From: CAYJDR01 sp964368965
GTDB taxonomy: Bacteria > Chrysiogenota > Deferribacteres > Deferribacterales > Mucispirillaceae
Length of the DNA stretch: 42,900 nucleotides
Assembly: GCA_964368965.1 (NCBI GenBank)
Contig: CAYJDR010000017.1
Span: forward strand, 1-42,900
Reading direction: 5' to 3'
In this document: piece by piece, positions 35,367 through 42,900 of the stretch
Numbering within the stretch: the stretch's first letter is position 1
How the letters are laid out: every line of letters starts with the position of its first letter
Position numbers and translations under genes: made by a program
The notes under the pieces: model-generated
What the model was told of the DNA's origin: nothing
Database searches by the model: none
What the model saw: the letters and a program-made list of their open reading frames with translations, nothing else

Positions 35367-36628
35367 AAAGTAAGATTATAATTTTTACGAAATATCCGAA
35401 GCTAGGATTTGTTAAAACTAGGCTAGGTAAGTCTGTTGGCGATGCTGAGGCGTGCCGTTTACATAAGATAATGTCGGAGTTTTGCATGTCGCAAGCGTTG
35501 CGTGTTAGTGTCGATGTTGAGATAAGGTACACAGGTGCAACACGTGATGAAGTCGGCTTATGGCTAGGTGGCATGTGTAGCTATCGTGAGCAAGTGGGTG
35601 AAACGTTAGGCGAGCGCATGGCAAATGCTTTCAACGATAGCTTTGCAGAAGGCTATGAAAAAGTTGTGCTAGTTGGCACTGATATACCAAGCATGCGTGC
35701 AAGTCACTTGATAGATGCTTTGATAGGGTTAGATGATAGCGACTGTGTATTAGGTAAATCCGCAGATGGTGGCTATTACCTCATTGCGCTATCGCAGATG
35801 ATAGATGTTTTTAGTGATATAACGTGGAGTAGCTCAAGTGTTTTTGACGAAACTGTAAAACGCTTGAAAGGCTACAAATATAGTACGGTAGAAACGCTGA
35901 AAGATGTTGATGAAGTGGCAGATATACCATTGAAGATATCTGTAATAATACCAGCACTAAACGAAGCGAGCATGATTGGCGACACACTTGATGATGTGCT
36001 GAGTGCTTTTGATGTTGAAGTAATAGTTGTTGATGGTGGCAGTTGTGATGAAACATGCAATATAGCGCGCAGTAGGGGTGCGACTGTCTATACTGGTGCA
36101 ACAGGAAGGGCAGCTCAGATGAATTTAGGCGCAGAGTATGCATCAGGCGATATTTTATTGTTCTTGCATGCTGATAGTATGTTGCCTATGGATTGGGATG
36201 TTGAAGTGCGTAAAGTATTCAGTAGCAATGCTGTTGCTGGTTATTTCAAGTTCAAAGTTATGGATAAGTTTAGAGGTAGCTGGCTTGTAGAGAGGCTGAC
36301 AAACTGGCGTGCAGATAAGCGAAAACTACCGTATGGCGACCAAGCGATATTTGTATCACGTAGAGAGTTTGAGGCTGTAGGTGGCTACCGTGATGTGCCA
36401 ATCATGGAGGATGTCTACTTTATGCAAGAGATAGTTAAGCATGGCGATGTAAAAGGGTTAGGCGTCGCAGTGGGGACATCTGGTAGGCGTTGGCTATCAA
36501 AAGGGCTAGTGCGCACATTTTTATATAATCAGTTAGTTTTATTCCTAGCTAGCAGAGGTTATCCGCTGGAGCGATTGAGGAAGTTCTACCGAGGCGAGAT
36601 AGGCTTGCTTAGGTTGATGTTACGATAA
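35363..36628 (+). CDS. Fusion of DUF2064 nucleotidyl/glycosyltransferase-like and family 2 glycosyltransferase domains
   Basis: A 421-residue two-domain protein. Residues 1-195 match the DUF2064/TIGR04282 family (FTKYPKLGFVKTRLG, LGERMANAF, VLVGTDIPSM, GKSADGGYYLIAL). Residues from about 200 to the end match TIGR04283 family 2 glycosyltransferases (ISVIIPALNEASMIGDTL, VIVVDGGSCDET, GRAAQMNLGAEYASGDILLFLHAD, GGYRDVPIMEDVYFM). These are usually separate neighbouring genes, so this is a natural fusion. The start at 35363 overlaps the flavoprotein stop by ATGA; the upstream in-frame ATG at 35345 is unlikely. It is the last gene of the radical SAM operon. Confidence 0.92.
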   Translation: MKSKIIIFTKYPKLGFVKTRLGKSVGDAEACRLHKIMSEFCMSQALRVSVDVEIRYTGATRDEVGLWLGGMCSYREQVGETLGERMANAFNDSFAEGYEKVVLVGTDIPSMRASHLIDALIGLDDSDCVLGKSADGGYYLIALSQMIDVFSDITWSSSSVFDETVKRLKGYKYSTVETLKDVDEVADIPLKISVIIPALNEASMIGDTLDDVLSAFDVEVIVVDGGSCDETCNIARSRGATVYTGATGRAAQMNLGAEYASGDILLFLHADSMLPMDWDVEVRKVFSSNAVAGYFKFKVMDKFRGSWLVERLTNWRADKRKLPYGDQAIFVSRREFEAVGGYRDVPIMEDVYFMQEIVKHGDVKGLGVAVGTSGRRWLSKGLVRTFLYNQLVLFLASRGYPLERLRKFYRGEIGLLRLMLR

Positions 36629-36633
36629 AAAAT

Positions 36634-36665
36634 AAACCACTCTACATTGATGTACAGTGGTTTTT
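36634..36665. terminator. Bidirectional terminator
   Basis: The stem AACCACT/AGTGGTT, continued by TACAT/ATGTA across a C-C mismatch, is followed by T-runs in both directions. It lies between convergent genes. Confidence 0.88.
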
Positions 36666-36670
36666 ATTTG

Positions 36671-37495
36671 TTAAATTTTATAAACTTTCTTAATGATAGT
36701 GTTGAAGATTTTATCCCCAAACCATTTCTGAATGAACGCTAGTGGCTTTGCACCAAATCCAAGTAAATATCTAGTTTTTGGGTTGTTAGTTGTTACAGCG
36801 TGCGCAATGCAATCTGCAATTACTTTAGGCTTTGTGAGTGTTTTTCCTGCATACATCTCACGCATGCCAACAGCAACATTTTTTGCTTGTGTTGCATATG
36901 CTCCATTAGCAGATGTTTTCTCAAGGTGGTCAGCCGCAATAGCGCCCCAATCTGTAGCGATGCCACCAGGTTCGATAACGATAACATCTATCCCAAACGG
37001 CTCAACTTCAAGCCTCATTGCTGCAGAAAGCCCCTCAACTGCAAATTTTGTGGCATGATACCACGAACCAAACGGAGTCCACACACGCCCACCAACAGAT
37101 GCAATGTTCACTATCTTGCCGAATTTATGTTTGCGCATAGATGGTAACACAAGCTGCATAAGCCTAGCTAGCCCAAATATGTTCACTTCAAATTGGCGTT
37201 TTGCTTCATCTATCGGCACATCTTCAACAGCACCGTATGAGCCATAACCAGCATTGTTTACTAAGATGTCAAGCCGTCCTTCTTTTTCAAGTATCGTATT
37301 GATGCAGTTTTGCATGGAGTCATCATCGGTGACATCAAGCGCAATTGTCAATATCCCTTTGTCCGCAAGCATTGCTAACTTGTCAAGCCTTCTTGCAGCG
37401 CCATATACAATAAACCCTTTCGCTTGCAACGCAAATGCAGTTTCTTCGCCAATGCCTGATGTAGCACCAGTAACGAGTGCAACTTTCTTAACCAT
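36671..37495 (-). CDS. Short-chain dehydrogenase/reductase
   Basis: A 274-residue classical SDR. The cofactor motif is TGATSGIGEE, with NNAGYG in the middle. The catalytic serine is in IASVGG, and Tyr-x3-Lys is in YHATKFAVEG. An arginine pair after the second strand (GAARRLDKL) suggests NADP. The C-terminal extension beyond 250 residues is typical of the SDR group annotated as oxidoreductases with lipid- or retinol-like substrates. The start has GGAGG 7 bases upstream. It is transcribed alone, convergent with the radical SAM operon, and its substrate is unknown. Confidence 0.9.
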   Translation of the reverse strand: MVKKVALVTGATSGIGEETAFALQAKGFIVYGAARRLDKLAMLADKGILTIALDVTDDDSMQNCINTILEKEGRLDILVNNAGYGSYGAVEDVPIDEAKRQFEVNIFGLARLMQLVLPSMRKHKFGKIVNIASVGGRVWTPFGSWYHATKFAVEGLSAAMRLEVEPFGIDVIVIEPGGIATDWGAIAADHLEKTSANGAYATQAKNVAVGMREMYAGKTLTKPKVIADCIAHAVTTNNPKTRYLLGFGAKPLAFIQKWFGDKIFNTIIKKVYKI

Positions 37496-37696
37496 GATGT
37501 ACCTCCAACAGATATTATATATTAATTATGGAATATATGTTCATGAATTGCAAGAAGTATTTGAGGTGTATGAATATATTTTTGTTCAGTGTTATGTTTC
37601 AAAAATAATATTGACAAAACGTTTTAAATGGTGAACAATATTTGCATTTATGAAAATACACGAAAAGCAACTAAATATTGTGAGATGAGGTTTAAA

Positions 37697-38479
37697 ATGC
37701 AAATAGTTTCAGCAGTAAGAGATTTTGAAATGTATGACCGATTGGTTAAGAATAATATGTTCAATAAGGGTGCAGAGTTCACTGCTATAGACAATACAGT
37801 TGAAAATAAGTATATTTCAGTTCGCTATAATGAGTTCTTAGATAATTATGATTACACAAAGCCAGATTGGATTATGTTTTGTCACGAGGATTGGGAATTG
37901 AAGGAAAACCTAGACGAAAGGCTTGCTCGTCTAGATAAGTATAATTTATATGGTCCGATTGGAAGAAGCTGGTTGAGGCTTCAGGGGCAGATTGTGCATT
38001 CAGACAGGTTTGATAATGCTGAAACCATAGGGCATTTTTGCAAAGATATAGCTCTTACTACAACATTTGATTGCCAGTGTATGATTGTTCATTCAGATCT
38101 AATTAAACAATATAATTTGAGGTTTGATGAAAAATTATATTTTGACTTATATGTAGAGGATTTTTGTATAAATGCTAAAGAGTTGTTTGGTGTGAAATCA
38201 TATATACTGCAAATGGATTGCCAGCACTATTCAAAAGGTTCAGTTGCTCAGCGCTTTTATGATAATTTTAATTATTTGTCTGAAAAGTATAATAGAGCAA
38301 AATATAGTTATTTTACAACAGTTTTGGAAAATCGTCCTATAGGCAACAAGTACACGGGAAAATTATCTGTTGCTCTTCGTAAATTTATTACTTTTGTTTA
38401 CTGGAATAGGATAACAACTTCAAATAAGCGTCTAATAAAAATTTGTAAAATACCTATTTATTCAAGGCGACTTAAATAG
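37697..38479 (+). CDS. Glycosyltransferase-like protein
   Basis: A 260-residue protein with features of StrF/Glyco_tranf_2_5-type GT-A transferases. ISVRYNEFLDNYDY is followed by PDWIMFCHEDWEL, where HED would be the metal- or nucleotide-binding acidic motif, and further on come GPIGRSW, FDEKLYFDLYVEDFC and DCQHYSKGSV. The C-terminus is basic. I chose ATG 37697 because GATGAGG lies 6 bases before it; in-frame ATGs at 37628 and 37685 are less well placed. It is a single-gene unit, and its base composition looks more AT-rich than its neighbours, which may indicate transfer. The acceptor is unknown; O-antigen or flagellin glycan work would be plausible. Confidence 0.7.
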   Translation: MQIVSAVRDFEMYDRLVKNNMFNKGAEFTAIDNTVENKYISVRYNEFLDNYDYTKPDWIMFCHEDWELKENLDERLARLDKYNLYGPIGRSWLRLQGQIVHSDRFDNAETIGHFCKDIALTTTFDCQCMIVHSDLIKQYNLRFDEKLYFDLYVEDFCINAKELFGVKSYILQMDCQHYSKGSVAQRFYDNFNYLSEKYNRAKYSYFTTVLENRPIGNKYTGKLSVALRKFITFVYWNRITTSNKRLIKICKIPIYSRRLK

Positions 38480-38492
38480 CTTGATAAACAAA

Positions 38493-38516
38493 AAACTGCC
38501 TATCTCTAGGCAGTTT
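38493..38516. terminator. Bidirectional terminator
   Basis: AAACTGCCTA and TAGGCAGTTT form a perfect 10-base-pair stem with a TCTC loop, between convergent genes. Confidence 0.88.
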
Positions 38517-38530
38517 CATTAAATTATTTA

Positions 38531-41449
38531 TTACTTTTTATGTGGGTTAGGCATGCTTGCTGGCATTGGGTTTGCTGGTTGTTCTTGTATTTTCGTTAGC
38601 AAGATGTTTACGTCAATACTTCTGCCACCTCTATCAACCGTGCAGTTTACAACCCTGTCATATCCTATTGTGAATAGCTCATACTTTAAATCGCCAATAG
38701 TTGTTATCTTGTGCCCATTGCAATACATAAGCACATCGCCTTTATGTAGCCCCGCTTTGTCGGCTGGTGTATCTTTTGCAACGTCTTCAATTTTGATTTT
38801 TTCATCAGCTTCTGAAAGCATTACGCCAATCTTTGGTGACTCAACATTTACTATCTCGCTTGTATATATCACAGCGTCTGAAACGGCATTATCTAGCTCA
38901 CCATCTTGCATAATTACAAAAACATCATCACCTGTTAAGCGCTCGTAACGTAGTGGTATGCCTGCATTTTTTCTGCCGTGTCCACTACCTACGATAAACA
39001 CAACTTTTGTATCAGGATTTTTCTTTTGATACTCTACTGCTGATTCCGCCATAACTTCATCCCACGTGTTTTGTGCTAAGTAGAAGTTAGCAAAGTTACG
39101 CTCGTTTGAGCCGTGCATCGCAAATATTTCGCCAAGCCCAGCGCTATATTCTTCGTTTACTAGGCGCATTTCTTTAGGTAGTTCAGCTAGTTGTTCTGTT
39201 GTTAAATCGCCAATGTTGCCACGCCCAATATTTCTATTTATAGCGCCGTCGATGTTTAACGCGATTGCATCTATCTTGTTGTCACGCACATATCTAAACA
39301 GAGGTGCGTATAAGTTGTAGTCATAGCTCCAACGCTCAAAGTATTGCACATTGTGTAGGAACTCACGCTCAGTTATCTCGCCACGTACAAACTTATCTAG
39401 TTCGCCTTGGAACTGTTTTTGCACCATCTCAAAGCCTACTGCAATTTTATATCCGCTTTCGTGCAAACGCTTAACGATTGCTAGCTGGTTTAAGTGGTGT
39501 GCGTAGTTAGTGTGTGTTTCGCCAATGAATATAGCGTTATAGCTGCTTGCTATATCAGCGATTTTATCTATTGTTTTAGCGTCGTTAGTTAGTACTGCTT
39601 TATCTTGCTTGTGCTCGTAAACAACTATGCCATGGTCAGATGTAGCCTCTTCTTTCAATACGTTTTCTGTGCCATTAAATGCAATTTTACTATATTTACC
39701 ATAGTGGCGCAACATCATGAATGCATGCTCTGTTGGGTTGTCAACTATCATCAATAAATTATCGGTAGATAGTGGGTTTTGTATAACTTCTAAAGTTGTT
39801 AAGTCTGACTTAGGTTGTTTGCCTAGCACCATAGCCGCGATTGGGTTATCGTAGCCACAAATTACAACATCTTTATTAACTAGTTCGCCGATAGTTATAT
39901 CTTTTGCATCAACAGTATTTTTAATGCCTGTCATTTCACACGTGTTTGTGCCGTTTGTGATAAGTGTTATATCGCCAGCAGCCATCATCATGCGTGAAAA
40001 ACTAGCAGGGATCTCTTCTGGAGCAACTGCACGCATAATGTCATAATCAGCATCAATTACAAATTTAAACTCGCCAGATTTTACAGGTATTTTAAACAGG
40101 TGCTCACCGATATCCGTGTTCATGTAGCCTTCTGTTTTGCTACCTTCATAAAATATTGTATATGGGATACCCATGCTACTAGGTCCAGATTTACGTATAA
40201 GCTTAAACTCTAAGATAGGCGTACCTTCTGAAACTAAATATTTTGCACCGCTGACAGTGATCTCTGGCACTTCGGCACTATTTAGCCAATATTGATAGAA
40301 CTCGCTATTTTCTGATATACCAAACATCGCCATGAAGTCAGCCCAAGATGCACGCTTATATTCATACTTTTTGAGGAACTCGCCAATTATATTCAAGAAC
40401 TCATCTTGCGTGTAGCTCAAACGTATCATATGGAATAGCATAGCGCCTTTGCCATAGCCAATCGCTTGGTCTTTTTTAGAGCGATTATATCTGAACTGGC
40501 TTAGTGGGAATGGGTCACGGCTAGCGTATGTGTTGTAGCTAAGCACGGTGTTTTTGCGGTATGCATCGCCGTTATCTTTATCTAGTGTGTAGTAGTGGTC
40601 TGCAAGGTATGATGTGATAGCCTCAAAGTAGTTGTCGCTAAACATTGGCATAACTGAAGAGCCAAACCACTGGTGCAAAACTTCATGCCCAAGCGATGTA
40701 GACTTTATGAACGGAAGCCTGATAACACGTTCGCCTAACACAGTATATGTAGGTGTAGCATAGCCGTAAGGATGTAAGTGCTCAACGATAGAGAAACGCT
40801 CATATGGAAATTTAACATTGAACATTTTTTCGTACATTTCGATATAGTTTACAGTGTACTCTAAATAGTCGTCGATAAGCTTTTCATCTTTTTCAAAGAA
40901 ATATGCGTAAACTTTTGTATCGCCAGCTTTTGCAGAGTCGACTTCATAGTCTGATGAGGCGATTAAGTTAATGCTTTCAAGTGGTTTATCCATCTTGAAT
41001 GTGAATATTGTCATGTCGCCATCACGTTTTTCAGTAATTTCATTTGCTTCGCTTATTGCTTTGAAGCCTTTCGGTAGCGATATTGTCCATGTTTTATCTG
41101 TGTTTATATCTGTAGGTAGCACAGGGGATAATCTGTTGATAGATATGAAGTTATCTTGCACTAGGTCGTATTCGTTAAGCATGCGCTCAAAAGTAACAAC
41201 ACTTTTTTCGCTAGCAGGGATGTTCACAATGTTTGCTTTTGTTAAAACTTCTCTGCCGTTTAATGTTATGTTGTAAAATGATGAGATGTTTAGGTTAGAA
41301 TCTTGAGCTAGGTTATCTATTGTAATAGTGCCTGTGATTTTCTTGTTTGCTGTATCAAGTGTGATGTTGCTCACATATGATGTGTTGGCATAAGCCATTG
41401 ATGTAGAAAGTAAAAAAAGTGCCATAAACAACCAACTTGTTTTTTTCAT
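38531..41449 (-). CDS. Exported M1-type metallopeptidase / ChaN-like haem-binding / PDZ fusion protein
   Basis: A 972-residue exported protein. A Sec signal peptide (MKKTSWLFMALFLLSTSMAYA) starts it; ATG 41449 is preferred because AGGGAG lies just upstream, over ATG 41476. Residues up to about 450 resemble a gluzincin of the M1 family, with zinc site HEVLHQW (H255, E256, H259) and probable third ligand Glu276 in NYFEAI. That spacing is two residues shorter than the usual M1 distance. Residues about 630-830 match the ChaN/DUF399 haem-binding family (IGETHTNYAHH, GFEMVQKQFQ, WSYDYNLYAPLFRY, ALNID). A PDZ domain ends the protein (about 870-955; TPADKAGLHKGDVLMYCNG). It might cleave peptides or proteins and bind haem in the periplasm. 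The combination is unusual and the function unknown. Confidence 0.85.
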   Translation of the reverse strand: MKKTSWLFMALFLLSTSMAYANTSYVSNITLDTANKKITGTITIDNLAQDSNLNISSFYNITLNGREVLTKANIVNIPASEKSVVTFERMLNEYDLVQDNFISINRLSPVLPTDINTDKTWTISLPKGFKAISEANEITEKRDGDMTIFTFKMDKPLESINLIASSDYEVDSAKAGDTKVYAYFFEKDEKLIDDYLEYTVNYIEMYEKMFNVKFPYERFSIVEHLHPYGYATPTYTVLGERVIRLPFIKSTSLGHEVLHQWFGSSVMPMFSDNYFEAITSYLADHYYTLDKDNGDAYRKNTVLSYNTYASRDPFPLSQFRYNRSKKDQAIGYGKGAMLFHMIRLSYTQDEFLNIIGEFLKKYEYKRASWADFMAMFGISENSEFYQYWLNSAEVPEITVSGAKYLVSEGTPILEFKLIRKSGPSSMGIPYTIFYEGSKTEGYMNTDIGEHLFKIPVKSGEFKFVIDADYDIMRAVAPEEIPASFSRMMMAAGDITLITNGTNTCEMTGIKNTVDAKDITIGELVNKDVVICGYDNPIAAMVLGKQPKSDLTTLEVIQNPLSTDNLLMIVDNPTEHAFMMLRHYGKYSKIAFNGTENVLKEEATSDHGIVVYEHKQDKAVLTNDAKTIDKIADIASSYNAIFIGETHTNYAHHLNQLAIVKRLHESGYKIAVGFEMVQKQFQGELDKFVRGEITEREFLHNVQYFERWSYDYNLYAPLFRYVRDNKIDAIALNIDGAINRNIGRGNIGDLTTEQLAELPKEMRLVNEEYSAGLGEIFAMHGSNERNFANFYLAQNTWDEVMAESAVEYQKKNPDTKVVFIVGSGHGRKNAGIPLRYERLTGDDVFVIMQDGELDNAVSDAVIYTSEIVNVESPKIGVMLSEADEKIKIEDVAKDTPADKAGLHKGDVLMYCNGHKITTIGDLKYELFTIGYDRVVNCTVDRGGRSIDVNILLTKIQEQPANPMPASMPNPHKK

Positions 41450-41560
41450 GTATTGCTCCCTGTGTGTAGTCTGCAATGTAGTAGACTATGCTGATATAAA
41501 ATCGTTCAATCAGTATATGTTAATGAGCGCTAATAAACAAGATAAATAAATATAATGCAA

Positions 41561-42607
41561 CTAATTCCCTTTTTTATGAAATTGTTTCATTTTATTATAG
41601 AGCGTTGTTCTTGAGATGTTCAGCGCTTTGGCTGTTTTTGCATAGTTGCCGTTGTTCTCTGCTAGTGTCTGGAGTATTGTTTCAAACATGACATTGGTAA
41701 GAGGATTAATATGTGCTTTCGTTTGTTGGTTTGCAATAATGGGCGGCAGATGATTTGTCTCGATAATATATTCTTCATCATCCATTGCGTGTATTGCAGA
41801 GATGATGGTATTTTCAAGCTGTCTTATGTTACCAGGCCATGTTTAATTTAAAAAAAGGTTGGATACCTCATCAGATAATTTGATATCTTTTTCATCAATT
41901 TGTTGTTCGCGCTCAATAAAGTGGTTAGCTAGTAGCAAAACATCTGCTCCACGCTCCCTAAGTGGTGGTACTGTGATATTTATAACAGATAGCCTGAAGT
42001 ATAAATCTTCTCTAAATTCTTTTGTTAGCACTTTTTCATATAAGTTTACATTAGTTGCAGCGATAACACGTACATTGACGGGTGTTGACGTTTTTGCGCC
42101 AACTCGAATAACTTGGCGTTCTTCAAGCACACGCAAAAGTACTGGTTGTAAAGCAAGTGGCATATCGCCAATTTCATCTAAAAAAAGTGTTCCATTGTTT
42201 GCGTATTCTATTTTACCCATGTTGCCAGCTTTTGCAGCGCCAGTAAATGCACCCTCAACATAGCCAAATAGTTCACTTTCGATTAAGTTCGCAGGGATAG
42301 ATGCACAGTTAATGGCAACAAATGGACCAGGTAAGCCGGATGCTTCATGTATAGCTTGTGCTATCATCTCCTTCCCCGTGCCACTTTCGCCAAGTATTAA
42401 CACATTGTGCTTTGTTCTAGCACTTTTATTCACACGCTCTTTAAGGGTGTTGAGCGATTTGTGTGTGCCAATTAAACTATCGAGTGAATATCTTGTAGAG
42501 GCATCATCGTTTACTGGCCTTAGAAATATGGTGTGACCTATTAGGTCGCCAGTTGTAATGTTCTTGAGAGAGATAATGGTTGCACTTTTTTGAGAGTTAT
42601 TTGCCAT
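41561..42607 (-). pseudogene. Shortened sigma-54 activator with in-frame stop (second rdh locus)
   Basis: A paralogue of the activator at 2423-4363. It begins near MANNSQKSAT (42607; an alternative ATG is at 42637) and lacks the GAF and most of the PAS region. The AAA+ domain is intact in sequence (GESGTGKE, GAFTGA, FLDEIGDMP). An ochre codon at 41843-41845 falls where the paralogue has Tyr556 (FLSYDWPGN in the paralogue, FLN-stop-TWPGN here). The frame then continues unbroken through the Fis-type helix-turn-helix (NYAKTAKALNISRTTLYNKM) to 41561. A single base change could account for it. It is most likely inactive, or yields an AAA+ fragment without DNA-binding domain. Confidence 0.85.
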
Positions 42608-42672
42608 GCTTACAGTATGCCTGTTTGCGTACGACATATTACGCCAAAAGATTGACAAATTAGGAGGATAAG

Positions 42673-42900
42673 ATGTTTCCAGGAGTAGTAATGATAAACA
42701 GCCTATACTGGATGATTTTCGGTATAGCACAAATCTTAATTATAGCAGGCGGTTACGCTTGGCTAAAATCGGCTAACAAATCGGTTAAAGCGTGGCAGAT
42801 GGCTATATTATACGGCACATTTGCATCATTTTTATTAGTAATCGGTGGCGGTCAATATAATCTTAACAAGTTTGTTTTCAAGGGTAACGTTTATGGTGGT
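42673..42900 (+). CDS. rdhB: RdhB-type membrane anchor, second copy (3' end outside window)
   Basis: 76 codons are visible before the window ends. It begins MFPGVVMINSLYWM, with two hydrophobic helices (about 8-29 and 42-58) and a short loop (GGGQYNLNKF). Over the 48 residues that can be compared it differs from the copy at 1-146 by one residue (Pro/Ala at position 40), with about 13 base differences, mostly at third positions. AGGAGG lies 6 bases upstream. The gene is divergent from the broken activator, with only 65 bases between. No sigma-54 promoter was found in front of it. Whether an rdhA follows beyond the window is unknown. Confidence 0.75.
   Translation, partial: MFPGVVMINSLYWMIFGIAQILIIAGGYAWLKSANKSVKAWQMAILYGTFASFLLVIGGGQYNLNKFVFKGNVYGG

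Noticed and set aside
1..42900. Whole window as a composite transposon or genomic island bounded by inverted repeats
   Set aside because: The interior contains conserved core genes (purA, mdh, rel, tRNAs), and there is no transposase, integrase or direct repeat to support mobility.

Overview
The window is AT-rich chromosomal DNA from a Gram-negative, probably motile anaerobe that may respire organohalides. The evidence is a Tat-exported reductive dehalogenase (RdhA), an outer-membrane beta-barrel protein, flagellin-type glycosylation genes (pseB, pseC, pseH and a Maf-like DUF115 protein), sigma-54 promoters with AcoR-type activators, a two-subunit class I fumarase, and a NikABCDE nickel importer. 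A deep-branching flagellate such as a member of Deferribacterota, or a deltaproteobacterial-type lineage, would fit. I cannot fix the taxon from sequence alone.

Layout. (1) 1-4363: a reductive dehalogenase locus with rdhB (-, cut by the window edge), rdhA (-) and a divergent sigma-54 activator (+). A near-perfect sigma-54 promoter and an 11-bp-arm inverted repeat lie between rdhA and the activator. (2) 4390-6996: fumarase subunits (-) divergent from malate dehydrogenase (+). (3) 7043-11665: radC, recJ and a bifunctional Rel/SpoT (+). (4) 11750-16250: pseB-pseC-pseH and the Maf-like protein (+), preceded by a second good sigma-54 promoter. (5) 16292-23143: an outer-membrane protein (-) divergent from nikABCDE-birA (+), with a palindrome over the promoter between them. 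(6) 23182-27599: a very large Cache/HAMP/PAS/PAS hybrid histidine kinase (-) and an unrecognised 169-aa protein (-). (7) 27690-28309: tRNA genes for Asp, Val, Glu and Lys (-) with two consensus promoters and a terminator. (8) 28384-31951: aminotransferase-hisZ-purA operon (-). (9) 32256-36628: a compact operon of a radical SAM protein, a TVP38-family membrane protein, a mercuric-reductase-like flavoprotein and a DUF2064-glycosyltransferase fusion (+). (10) 36671-41449: a short-chain dehydrogenase (-), a glycosyltransferase-like protein (+), and a 972-aa exported protein joining an M1-type metallopeptidase, a ChaN/DUF399 haem-binding-like domain and a PDZ domain (-). (11) 41561-42900: a second copy of the rdh locus in opposite orientation. 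It holds an N-terminally shortened activator with an in-frame ochre codon (-) and a second rdhB (+, cut by the window edge).

The most striking feature is this symmetry. The two ends of the window carry inverted paralogous rdhB genes (about 91% identical over the 146 nt that can be compared, 47 of 48 residues). The second locus looks like the first one with rdhA, the sigma-54 promoter and the sensory half of the activator removed. Other points of interest are the M1-ChaN-PDZ fusion, the radical SAM/TVP38/flavoprotein/glycosyltransferase operon, and sigma-54 promoters in front of both rdhA and the glycosylation operon. No transposase, integrase, CRISPR array or rRNA was seen.
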